Below, piece by piece: positions 1 through 7,480 of a DNA stretch of 18,999 nt (positions are counted from its first letter, which is position 1; every line of letters begins with the position of its first letter). Source of the DNA: Proteobacteria bacterium HN_bin10 (lineage in GTDB: Bacteria; Pseudomonadota; Alphaproteobacteria; Caulobacterales; Aquidulcibacteraceae); the NCBI GenBank assembly GCA_002083515.1, contig LWDN01000047.1, forward strand, positions 41,841 to 60,839. Reading direction: 5' to 3'. A program made the position numbers and the translations under genes. A model generated the notes under the pieces. That model made no database searches and had not been told where the DNA came from. It saw nothing but the letters and a program-made list of their open reading frames with translations.

Positions 1-1826
1 ATGCCGGCGGCGCGCGCCATTTGCGCCAGGCGCTGCACGGCGGCTTCGATTTCCTTGCCGGCCGTGATCATCAGGTCGGCCATCTCGTCGATGACGACGA
101 CGATGTAGGGCATCGGCTCGAGCGGTAGCTCGCGGGTTTCGTAGATCGGCTCGCCTGAGGTCGGATCGAAGCCCGCGTGCACGGTGCGTTCGAGCCGTTC
201 GCCGCGCGCCAACGCATCGCTGACGCGCTCATTGTAGCCGTTGATGTTGCGCACGCCGAGCTTCGACATGCGGCGATAGCGATCCTCCATCTCGCGCACG
301 GTCCACTTGAGCGCGACGACGGCTTTCTTCGGATCGGTGACGACAGGGTGCAGCAGATGCGGGATGCCCTCATAGACGCTGAGTTCCAGCATCTTGGGGT
401 CGATCATGATGAAGCGGCACTCGTCCGGCGTATGCCGGTAGAGCAGCGACAGGATCATGGCGTTGATGCCGACCGACTTGCCCGAGCCGGTGGTGCCGGC
501 GATGAGCAGGTGAGGCATTTTGGTGAGGTCGGCGGCGAAGGGATCGCCTTCGATGGTCTCGCCCAGCGCCAACGGCAGATCGCCTTGCGTGCCGGCGAAC
601 GAAGCGCTGTTCAGGAGCGAACGCAGGAACACGGTCTCGCGCTTGGCGTTCGGCAACTCGATGCCGATAGCGTTGCGGCCGGGGATGACGGCGACGCGCG
701 CGGCTGTGGCGTTCATGGTGCGGGCGATGTCGTCGGAAAGGCCGATGACGCGTGACGACTTCACACCGGCGGCGGGTTCGAACTCGAACAGGGTCACCAC
801 GGGGCCGGGGCGCGCGCTGAGCACTTCGCCTTGCACGCCGAAATCGGCGAGCACGCCTTCCAGCTGACGGCTCATCGCGTGCAGCGTCTGCGGATCGGCG
901 TGCGTGACGCGCTGCTTGGGCGTCGCCAGCAGATCGGTGTCCGGCAGATCGAAGTCGCGGCCGAACAGCTGCGGCGAGTGCTGGCGTTCCTTCTTGGCCG
1001 GACGCGGCGCCGGGCGCTCGCGCTTTGTTGCTTCGGCAGGCTCGCGCGTCGGCGGCATCGGCCGCTGCCGTTCGGGCCGCGGGCGCGGCGCGCGTTCGGC
1101 GTTTTCATCGGCGATGGTCCGGCGCGGCGTGGTTTCAGCGTCGGGCTCGCGCCGCGTTTTCTCCGCGACGTAGCCGATGGCGCGTTGTGTGACGGCGGCG
1201 CCGCCAACCGCTGCACGGCGCGCGGCTTGCGCGGCGGTCTTCACGTCCTCGGCGCGCACCTGGAAGGCCCAGCCGCTGGCGAGCACGCCGCCGATGGCGC
1301 AAACAATGCCGGTCAAAATGTGCGGGAAGGGCAGGCCCGGCATCGAGGCGAGGCCGCTGATCAAGCCGGCGACGCCATCGCCGAACAAACCGCCGAAGCC
1401 GGTGGCGAGCGGCCAGCCTTCGGGCGTTGGGATTGTGGTCGCCGCCGCCGCGAGCAGCAGAATGCCCAGGCTCGCCGCGCCGACGCGGCGCTTGTCGATG
1501 CGCGCGACCAATTGGCGGCGCATCACCCGCAACACGCCTGCCGCAAGCAAGGCCAGCATCATCAGCGGCGCCGCGGCGCCCAAGGCTTGCACGGCGAGAT
1601 CGGCGACGACCGCGCCCGGCCCGCCGAACAGATTGTGCGGCACGCCATTGGCGGCGGTGTTGAGGCTCGGGTCCTCCGGCGAATAGGTGAGCACAGCGCC
1701 CAGGCCGTAAGCGCCGAACACGCCGGCGCCGATGGCGAGCGTCGCGCGCTTCAGCGCCAGTCGCGCGGCGGCGGAACTGCTGGCGGCGGGGATTCTTCCC
1801 CCGTTCGGATAGGCGTCGTCAGTCAT
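1..1826 (-). CDS. ftsK: FtsK-family DNA translocase (partial, C-terminus outside window)
   Basis: This is a septal DNA translocase that pumps chromosome ends through the closing septum and promotes dif recombination. The reading frame runs without a stop from the ATG at 1826 to the window edge, giving 608 codons. The N-terminus (MTDDAYPNGG) is followed by about four hydrophobic segments between residues 22 and 195, then a Pro/Arg/Glu-rich linker (about 215-270), then the motor domain. Walker A (GTTGSGKSVG) is near residues 442-451 and Walker B (YIVVVIDEMADLM) near 573-585. The visible sequence stops at MARAAG, which in the family continues as IHL. The missing part would contain the rest of the RecA-like domain and the gamma winged helix. 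No clear Shine-Dalgarno is seen before the ATG, so the exact start is moderately certain. Adjacency to amtB and a UbiH-like gene is, from memory, a familiar alphaproteobacterial arrangement. Confidence 0.95.
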   Translation of the reverse strand, partial: MTDDAYPNGGRIPAASSSAAARLALKRATLAIGAGVFGAYGLGAVLTYSPEDPSLNTAANGVPHNLFGGPGAVVADLAVQALGAAAPLMMLALLAAGVLRVMRRQLVARIDKRRVGAASLGILLLAAAATTIPTPEGWPLATGFGGLFGDGVAGLISGLASMPGLPFPHILTGIVCAIGGVLASGWAFQVRAEDVKTAAQAARRAAVGGAAVTQRAIGYVAEKTRREPDAETTPRRTIADENAERAPRPRPERQRPMPPTREPAEATKRERPAPRPAKKERQHSPQLFGRDFDLPDTDLLATPKQRVTHADPQTLHAMSRQLEGVLADFGVQGEVLSARPGPVVTLFEFEPAAGVKSSRVIGLSDDIARTMNATAARVAVIPGRNAIGIELPNAKRETVFLRSLLNSASFAGTQGDLPLALGETIEGDPFAADLTKMPHLLIAGTTGSGKSVGINAMILSLLYRHTPDECRFIMIDPKMLELSVYEGIPHLLHPVVTDPKKAVVALKWTVREMEDRYRRMSKLGVRNINGYNERVSDALARGERLERTVHAGFDPTSGEPIYETRELPLEPMPYIVVVIDEMADLMITAGKEIEAAVQRLAQMARAAG

Positions 1827-1937
1827 GAACGTGGAGCGCTCGCTTGCAGCCGAGTTCGAGGCCCGGACTTTTGGCCCTGCCGGTAAACGAGCGGTGAAGT
1901 TTCGGCTGCGAACAGGGTTACTTGGGGATTAGGCATA

Positions 1938-1999
1938 GGGGATTAGGGATTGGGAACGCCGCCGATTTTCGAACCGTTGCGCACCCAATCCCCAATCCC
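1938..1999. terminator. Imperfect inverted repeat of GGGATT units between amtB and ftsK
   Basis: The arms 1939-1954 (GGGATTAGGGATTGGG) and 1984-1999 (CCCAATCCCCAATCCC) pair with 15 of 16 matches around a 29-nt loop. A further partial copy, GGGGATTAGG, lies at 1924-1933. The structure sits just downstream of the amtB stop and upstream of the ftsK start, both on the minus strand. It could act as a rho-independent-like terminator or processing stem, but there is no T-tract, so the role is inferred. The remainder of the 181-bp gap shows no gene. Confidence 0.4.
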
Positions 2000-2007
2000 G
2001 CGCAGCG

Positions 2008-3537
2008 TCAGCTGTGGTACGCGACCTCGCCGTGTTCGGCGTAGTCGAGGCCCTCGTGCTCGATTTCCTTGCTGACGCGTCCGCCGGTGAGGCCGCGCGC
2101 GATCACCCAGACGACGAAGCTGCCGGCGCCGGACCAGGCGATGGTGACGGCCACGCCCTTCAGCTGGGCGATCACTTGCGTCACTAGGCCTGGATAGACG
2201 GCCGCGCCGCCGGCGGCATAGTCGACGATGCCGGCGCCGCCGAAGGCGGGGTTGACGACGATGCCGGTGCCGATGGCGCCGACAATGCCGCCGACGCCGT
2301 GAATGCCGAACACGTCGAGGCTGTCATCGTACTTCAGCCAGCTCTTCAGGCCCGAGCAGGCGAAAAGGCAGATCGGCCCGACCACGAGCCCGAGAATGAG
2401 CGCGCCCACCGGTCCGGCGAAACCCGCGGCCGGCGTCACGGCGACCAGGCCCGCAACCGCGCCGGATGCGAGGCCGAGCAAGCTGGGTTTGCCCTTGGTC
2501 GCCCACTCGGTCAGCGTCCATGAGAGGGCTGCGCCCGCGGGCGCCACGAAGCTGTTGATCAGCGCCAGCGCCGCGTAGGCGTTGCTTTCGAGATTCGACC
2601 CGGCGTTGAAGCCGATCCAGCCTACCCAGAGCAACCCTGCGCCGATCACGGTGAAGGTCAGATTGTGCGGCGGCATCGGCTCTTTGCGATAGCCGGTGCG
2701 TGAGCCTAACAGCAGCGCGCCCACCAAAGCCGCGATGCCGGAGTTGATGTGCACGACAGTGCCGCCGGCGAAATCGAGAGCACCGAAACTCCAGATCAGG
2801 CCTGCGCCGGCGGCGAGCGCTTCGGCGTTGGCGGGATCGGACGCCATCATTGGGCCGCCCCACCACCACACCATGTGCGCCATCGGATAATAGACGACCA
2901 CCGGCCACAGCACCGCGAACACCACTATGGTGCTGAACTTCACGCGTTCGGCGACGCCGCCCAACACAAGCGCCGCGGTGATGCAGGCGAATGTCATCTG
3001 GAAGGCGACGAACACCAGCTCAGGAATGGAAACTCCGACGCTGAAGGTCTCGACCAGGGACGATGTGGTGACGCCGTTCAGAAACGCCTTGTCCAAGCCG
3101 CCGATGAAGCGATTGAGGCCGCCGCCGTCGGTGAAGGAGAGCGAATAGCCGACGAGCAGCCACAAAACCATGCCGATGGCGGTGACGACGAACACCTGGC
3201 TCAACACCGAGACCATGTTCTTGGCCCGCACCAGCCCGCCATAGAAGAGCGCGAGGCCGGGAATGATCATCGCCAGCACCAGCACGGTCGAGATCAGCAT
3301 CCAGGCGGTGTCGCCTTTGTCGACGATCGGGGCGGCCGCTTCCTGCGCGGAAGCCAGAGAAGGAAGCGCGGTGATCAGAAGCGCTGCAATCCCTCCCCGC
3401 CAGGGGAGGGTGTCGCGAAGCTTGCTTCGCGACGGGAGGGGCGGCGCCATCTTCCCACCCGTCAGCTTCCGCTGCGCGCAAGCTGACACCCTCCCTTTCA
3501 GGGAGGGATCGCGCTGCGCCGATTCCGCCTGTTGCAT
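2008..3537 (-). CDS. amtB: Ammonium transporter AmtB with a repeat-encoded N-terminal extension
   Basis: Inner-membrane ammonium channel of the Amt/Rh family, 509 aa from the ATG at 3537. That start has GGAG at plus 3545-3548 with 7-nt spacing. Key residues are in place: D255 (E. coli D160), and the twin pore histidines H263 and H413, with the same 8- and 150-residue spacings as in E. coli. Eleven or so membrane segments can be traced, and the C-terminal tail ends EHEGLDYAEHGEVAYHS. Residues 50-64 (IAALLITALPSLASA) form a signal-peptide h-region with an ASA|QEA cleavage site. Residues 11-49 are translated entirely from a palindromic repeat (3391-3507). M30 (ATG at 3450) lies inside that repeat and is an alternative start giving a normal-looking signal peptide with a basic N-region. 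No glnK (PII) gene is adjacent, although glnK-amtB pairing is the usual arrangement. Confidence 0.95.
   Translation of the reverse strand: MQQAESAQRDPSLKGRVSACAQRKLTGGKMAPPLPSRSKLRDTLPWRGGIAALLITALPSLASAQEAAAPIVDKGDTAWMLISTVLVLAMIIPGLALFYGGLVRAKNMVSVLSQVFVVTAIGMVLWLLVGYSLSFTDGGGLNRFIGGLDKAFLNGVTTSSLVETFSVGVSIPELVFVAFQMTFACITAALVLGGVAERVKFSTIVVFAVLWPVVVYYPMAHMVWWWGGPMMASDPANAEALAAGAGLIWSFGALDFAGGTVVHINSGIAALVGALLLGSRTGYRKEPMPPHNLTFTVIGAGLLWVGWIGFNAGSNLESNAYAALALINSFVAPAGAALSWTLTEWATKGKPSLLGLASGAVAGLVAVTPAAGFAGPVGALILGLVVGPICLFACSGLKSWLKYDDSLDVFGIHGVGGIVGAIGTGIVVNPAFGGAGIVDYAAGGAAVYPGLVTQVIAQLKGVAVTIAWSGAGSFVVWVIARGLTGGRVSKEIEHEGLDYAEHGEVAYHS
3391..3507 (-). repeat. Palindromic repeat copy 1, in frame inside amtB 5' end
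   Basis: This 117-bp element consists of four hairpins. On the plus strand they are: 3391-3410, with arms CCCTCCCC and GGGGAGGG; 3412-3433, with perfect 10-bp arms GTCGCGAAGC and GCTTCGCGAC; 3461-3487, with arms GTCAGCTT and AAGCTGAC; and 3489-3507, with arms CCCTCCCT and AGGGAGGG. A 27-nt spacer (3434-3460) separates the two pairs. The length is exactly 39 codons with no stop in the amtB frame, and it is translated as residues 11-49. A related copy lies at 14349-14487, which shows that this is a dispersed repeat and not ordinary amtB sequence. The 7-mer GCGCTGC occurs on both flanks (3381-3387 and 3511-3517), which may be chance. Confidence 0.85.
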
Positions 3538-3720
3538 TGCCCCGCTCCATGAACTTTCGATGGAGCGAGATTGGCCGAAGCGTTGCGCGCCGGGGCAAGC
3601 CCAGTCGGGTTGCATCATGCTGCACTGCACTGGCTTCGCACAAAAAAGCGGCGCCCATGCCTCATGCTTGCGCGCGCGCGCCGCATCGACGCTTCAGCGG
3701 GCGGAGCGGTATCGTTGCTT

Positions 3721-4971
3721 ATGAGCAATGGCCGCGGATTTGACGCCGATGTGATCTTGTCGGGCGGCGGCCTGGTCGGCCAGACGCTGGCCCTGGCCTT
3801 GGATCAGGCCGGACTTTCGGTAGCGGTGATCGATGCGTCGCGGCCGGCGGACACTCTGGCGCCGGCGTTTGACGGCCGCGCCTTCGCCATCGCATTCGCC
3901 TCCTACCGCATGTGGCGCGCCCTCGGCCTTGGCGACGAACTCGATCAGGTCGCCCAGCCGATCGAGCAGATCATGGTGACGGACGGCAAGCTCGGGCGCG
4001 GCCCCTCGCTGCTGCACCTGCACTTCGACCGCGCCGAGATGCGCGACACCAGCGAGCCGCTTGGGCTGATGCTGGAAGCGCGTCACGTTCGCATGGCCTT
4101 GGACAATGCCGTGAAGGCGCGCGGCTCCATCCGCATGATTCAGCCGATGTCGGTCAGCGCGATCGCGCGCGATCCCGCCGGCGTGACGGTGACGCTCGCG
4201 GATGAACGAAAGCTGCGGGCGCCGCTCTTGGTCGGCACGGATGGCCGGCGTTCGTTCGTGCGCGGCGCCGCGGGCATTCGCACCATCGGCTGGGATTATC
4301 CGGTGACGGCGATCGTCGCCACCATCCAGCACGAAAAGCCGCACGGCGCCGTCGCACACGAATTCTTCCTGCCGAACGGGCCGTTCGCGATCCTGCCGCT
4401 CAAAGGCGAGCGCGCCAACATCGTTTGGGCCGAGCCGCGCGCGGCTGCAGAAGCGCTGCTCAGAATGGACGAGCGCGACTTCCTCGCCGAATTGCGCCGC
4501 CGCTTCGGCGACTTTCTGGGCGCGCTGTCGCTCGAAGGTCCGCGCTTCGGCTATCCGCTCTCGTTACAACTTGCCGAGCGCATGATCGATCAGCGCATCG
4601 CGCTCGCCGGCGATAGCGCTCACGGCATTCACCCGCTCGCCGGGCAGGGGCTCAATCTGGGGCTCAAGGATTGCGCCGCGCTGGCCGAGTGCGTCGCCGA
4701 CGGCGTGTCGCTCGGCCTCGATCCGGGCGATGTCTCCATCCTCGAACGCTATCAGCGCTGGCGGCGCTTCGACAACGTCACCATGGCGCTGGGCATGGAA
4801 TTCTTCGACAAGCTTTTTTCGAACGACATCAAGCCGCTGCGGGCCGCGCGCACCTTGGGATTGGCTGCCGTCAACGCGGTTGGCCCGGCGCGGCGGTTCT
4901 TCATGAAATACGCGGGCGGCGGCGCGGGCGATCTGCCGAAATTGCTGCGGGGCGAAAGCCTCGCCGCCTAA
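3721..4971 (+). CDS. UbiH/UbiF/VisC-type FAD-dependent monooxygenase
   Basis: A 416-aa flavoprotein aromatic hydroxylase that most likely introduces a ring hydroxyl in ubiquinone biosynthesis. Three class A flavin monooxygenase signatures are visible: the dinucleotide-binding GGGLVG at residues 15-20, a DG motif (LLVGTDGRRSFVRGAAG) in the middle, and the GD motif around D298 (AGDSAHGIHPLAGQGLNLG). The C-terminus carries the usual short helix with MKYAGG. The frame is open further upstream, to a TTG at 3571, but homology begins at the flavin site just after the ATG at 3721, so I chose that start. It has no strong Shine-Dalgarno; a GGAG lies 14 nt away. The gene is divergent from amtB. The sequence does not show which ring position is hydroxylated, so I give no symbol. 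Confidence 0.9.
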   Translation: MSNGRGFDADVILSGGGLVGQTLALALDQAGLSVAVIDASRPADTLAPAFDGRAFAIAFASYRMWRALGLGDELDQVAQPIEQIMVTDGKLGRGPSLLHLHFDRAEMRDTSEPLGLMLEARHVRMALDNAVKARGSIRMIQPMSVSAIARDPAGVTVTLADERKLRAPLLVGTDGRRSFVRGAAGIRTIGWDYPVTAIVATIQHEKPHGAVAHEFFLPNGPFAILPLKGERANIVWAEPRAAAEALLRMDERDFLAELRRRFGDFLGALSLEGPRFGYPLSLQLAERMIDQRIALAGDSAHGIHPLAGQGLNLGLKDCAALAECVADGVSLGLDPGDVSILERYQRWRRFDNVTMALGMEFFDKLFSNDIKPLRAARTLGLAAVNAVGPARRFFMKYAGGGAGDLPKLLRGESLAA

Positions 4972-5032
4972 TCCGGCACGCGTCGCGGATTAAGCGCAAT
5001 TCACACGCGCAGCTTGGTTGGTTGTACCAGCT

Positions 5033-5060
5033 TTGCCTCTCCCTGAACCGCGGCTAGTCT
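5033..5060 (+). promoter_or_regulatory. Candidate housekeeping promoter of the RTX gene
   Basis: TTGCCT at 5033-5038 and TAGTCT at 5055-5060 are separated by 16 nt. The -10 lies within GCTAGTC, similar to the Caulobacter-type GCTANAWC element. It sits 30 bp before the start codon and is followed by a strong ribosome binding site, AAGGAGG, at 5079-5085 with 5-nt spacing. The assignment is by pattern only. Confidence 0.4.
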
Positions 5061-5090
5061 CTGGGGCCAGTCAGCCGCAAGGAGGAAGCA

Positions 5091-7400
5091 ATGGGTGTGT
5101 GGGCGCCGGGACCGGGAGCAACCGCGAACAATGACACCTTCACCGGAGACGGCACAAACGAAACCGCCGACGGCCTGGCGGGCAACGACACGCTCAACGG
5201 CGGCGACGGTGACGACACCCTCATCGGCGGCCTGGGCGACGACACGCTCAATGGCGGCAATGGCGCCGACCTCTTCATCATCAACGAAGGCGAGGGCGGC
5301 GGAACGGAGACCTATGACGGCGGCGCGGGGACGGACACCATCCGTGTCATCGGGACGAGTTCGGCCCAAGCGTTCAACTTTATCATCTCTACGGTCGTCA
5401 GTATCGAGCGGCTTGAGTTCGCATCGACCACCGGCGGGTTCGTTGAGGCGGTGTTCTACACCAACACGATCGGCGGACTGTCTCCGTCGCTCCAAGTCGT
5501 GGGTTCATCCATTGACGATGTAATCACGCTATCGGCTCTCGGCAGTGGGCCGGCCCTCAACGTGAATCTCTCCGGTTTCACGTTCACGAACTGGAGTGGC
5601 GACGATTTCGTTCAGATACTTGGATACACGGACGCGGACACCGTTACGGGGTCTTCGCAACGGGACTACATCGACGGCAACGCCGGCAACGATACGCTAA
5701 ACGGCGGCGACGGCGCCGACACCCTGATTGGCGGCTTGGGTGTCGATACGGTCAATGGCGGCGCCGGCAACGACTTCTTCTTCTACAATCTCGGCGACGG
5801 CAATGGCGTGATCGACGGCGGCGCCGACACCGACTCGCTTCAGGTGAACGACGGCGCCGCGGCCGGCATACTCAACGTCACCTGGAACGGGTCGGCGCTG
5901 ACCGTTGTCTCCGGCAATTCGCTGACGAATATCGAGGGCGTCAACGCTGATCTGGGTGGCGGAATCGACTGGCTGGTCTATGCGGCCGGCAGCGCGGCGG
6001 TGACAGTCAATCTGGCGACCGCATCGGCGTCGGGCTTCGGCACGGTCGCCAACATCGAGCGCGTGGTCGGCGGCAATGGAAACGACACGCTTACCGGCAA
6101 TGGGCTAGACAATCGGCTCGATGGCGCCGCGGGCGACGACACGCTGGCCGGCGGCGGCGGCGTCGACACGCTGATCGGCGGCGACGGCGCCGACAGCTTA
6201 TCGGGCGGGCTCGGCAACGACTCGATCCAAGGCGGCGCCGGCAACGACACGATCAATTGGATCGTTGGCGAGGGCCGCGACACCATCGATGGCGGCGCCG
6301 ATGTCGACGCCTTCAATCCGCTCGGCTCGGCTTCCGCCGATCTCGCCTACGCGACCTGGAATGGAACCGCGCTCACCGCGCTGATGGATAACGGCCTCGC
6401 CAATATCGAGAACATCAATCTCGATCTCGAAGGCGGCGTCGACTGGCTGATCTACAACGCAAGCGCGGCGGTGTCGGTCAATCTGCTGTTGGGTTCGGCC
6501 TCCGGGTTCGTGTTCATCAGCGATATCGAGAAGGTAATCGGCGGCTCGGGCGATGACAGTCTCACGGGCAACGGCCTCGACAACCGTCTCGACGGCCAGG
6601 CCGGCGCCGACACGTTGGACGGGGGCGGCGGTTCGGACGCGGTGCTTGGCGGCGACGGCAACGACACGATCTACGCGAGCGCCGGCAACGACTCGCTCCA
6701 GGGCCAGAACGGCGACGACATCTTTATCTGGACGTCGATCGATGGGCGCGACACGTTCAATGGCGGCGCCGACTCCGATACGGTGAACCTCACCGGGTCC
6801 GCGGTGGCCGATGTCGCCGACGCCAACTGGAACGGCTCGGCGATCACCGGCCTTTTGAACAACGCGCTGATCAGCATCGAAGCCATCAATCTCGATCTCG
6901 GCGCCGGCGGAACGGGCGGCGACTGGCTGCGCTACAATTCGACCGTCGGCGTGACGGTGAATCTGGCGACGGGGACGGCGACCGGCTTTGCCTCCATCGC
7001 GGGCGTCGAGAATCTGATTGGCGGCACCGGCAACGACGATTTCGTCGGCGACGCCGGCGCCAACAAGATCAACGGCAACGCGGGCGACGATTTCATCAGC
7101 GGCGGCGCCGGCAACGACAATCTCACCGGCGGTCTCGGTCAGGACACTTTCGTTTACCAAGCGGGAGCGGGCGCCGACACGATCAACGATTTCGACGCCT
7201 GGGCTGACGGCGGCCAGGACTTCATTAACGTCCAAACGCTTGGCATCAACGCCGGCAACTTCGCCTCGCGCGTCACCATCATCGACACCGGGGCCGACAC
7301 GTTGGTGCGGATCGACAGCGACCTCTTTATCACGCTCAAGAACGTGAGCGGTGATGGAGATAATGTCATCACCATCGCGGACTTCATCCTCGGGCCGTAA
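5091..7400 (+). CDS. RTX-type calcium-binding repeat protein with long tandem modules
   Basis: A 769-aa, acidic, glycine/aspartate/asparagine-rich protein with many GGxGxDxLx nonapeptides, which in RTX proteins bind calcium and fold as parallel beta-rolls. Blocks start near residue 30 (GLAGNDTLNGGDGDDTL) and recur through about residue 690. There is no N-terminal signal peptide; the C-terminus (DTINDFDAWADGG to DFILGP) is of the kind used for type I secretion, so export through an ABC-MFP-OMP channel is inferred. No enzymatic domain is recognised, so the role may be structural, adhesive or surface-layer-like. No T1SS genes are in the window. The start is fixed by AAGGAGG 5 nt upstream. The gene is bounded by unrelated genes and probably monocistronic. 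Confidence 0.9.
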   Translation: MGVWAPGPGATANNDTFTGDGTNETADGLAGNDTLNGGDGDDTLIGGLGDDTLNGGNGADLFIINEGEGGGTETYDGGAGTDTIRVIGTSSAQAFNFIISTVVSIERLEFASTTGGFVEAVFYTNTIGGLSPSLQVVGSSIDDVITLSALGSGPALNVNLSGFTFTNWSGDDFVQILGYTDADTVTGSSQRDYIDGNAGNDTLNGGDGADTLIGGLGVDTVNGGAGNDFFFYNLGDGNGVIDGGADTDSLQVNDGAAAGILNVTWNGSALTVVSGNSLTNIEGVNADLGGGIDWLVYAAGSAAVTVNLATASASGFGTVANIERVVGGNGNDTLTGNGLDNRLDGAAGDDTLAGGGGVDTLIGGDGADSLSGGLGNDSIQGGAGNDTINWIVGEGRDTIDGGADVDAFNPLGSASADLAYATWNGTALTALMDNGLANIENINLDLEGGVDWLIYNASAAVSVNLLLGSASGFVFISDIEKVIGGSGDDSLTGNGLDNRLDGQAGADTLDGGGGSDAVLGGDGNDTIYASAGNDSLQGQNGDDIFIWTSIDGRDTFNGGADSDTVNLTGSAVADVADANWNGSAITGLLNNALISIEAINLDLGAGGTGGDWLRYNSTVGVTVNLATGTATGFASIAGVENLIGGTGNDDFVGDAGANKINGNAGDDFISGGAGNDNLTGGLGQDTFVYQAGAGADTINDFDAWADGGQDFINVQTLGINAGNFASRVTIIDTGADTLVRIDSDLFITLKNVSGDGDNVITIADFILGP
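5637..7040 (+). repeat. Three long tandem modules inside the RTX protein
   Basis: Equivalent D(T/S)xTG or DDFVG points fall at residues 183, 332, 489 and 650, giving periods of 149, 157 and 161 aa. Each module is an RTX nonapeptide block followed by a non-RTX part with WNG(S/T)A(L/I)T (W265, W423, W580), then IExxNxDL, a DWLxY strand, a VxVNL strand, and a closing IExVIGG (G327, G484, G644). The similarity is high enough at protein level to indicate internal duplication. Confidence 0.85.
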
Positions 7401-7480
7401 GCGACAGCGCGCGCATCGCGCGACTTCGCCGACTGCGGGTGCGATCTATTGCAACGCGCGGGAGCGTGTATGCTCGGGCA

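Noticed and set aside
831..1886. Plus-strand open frame of 351 codons opposite ftsK
   Set aside because: It is antisense to a clear FtsK coding frame, has low-complexity Arg/Ala/Gly-rich composition and no family resemblance. GC-rich third positions keep antisense frames open.
2749..3486. Plus-strand open frame of 245 codons opposite amtB
   Set aside because: It is the complement of conserved AmtB sequence and His/Asp/Arg-rich without domains.
3571..3586. Sigma-54-like TTGGC(N7)TTGC on the plus strand (GG and GC separated by 10)
   Set aside because: The spacing fits, but it points to the monooxygenase and not to amtB, and the -24 element lacks the usual CAC. Likely chance.
3571..3720. Extended N-terminus of the monooxygenase from TTG 3571
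   Set aside because: The extra 50 residues have no homology and the flavin-binding strand begins right after the ATG at 3721.
6198..7235. Minus-strand 345-codon frame opposite the RTX gene
   Set aside because: It is a mirror of the RTX repeats with periodic Val/Ala/Asp pattern; the plus frame has the RBS and recognisable nonapeptides.
5091..7400. Regular DNA repeats considered as a CRISPR array
   Set aside because: The repeats are coding RTX nonapeptides with variable sequence in one long frame; there are no identical direct repeats with unique spacers.
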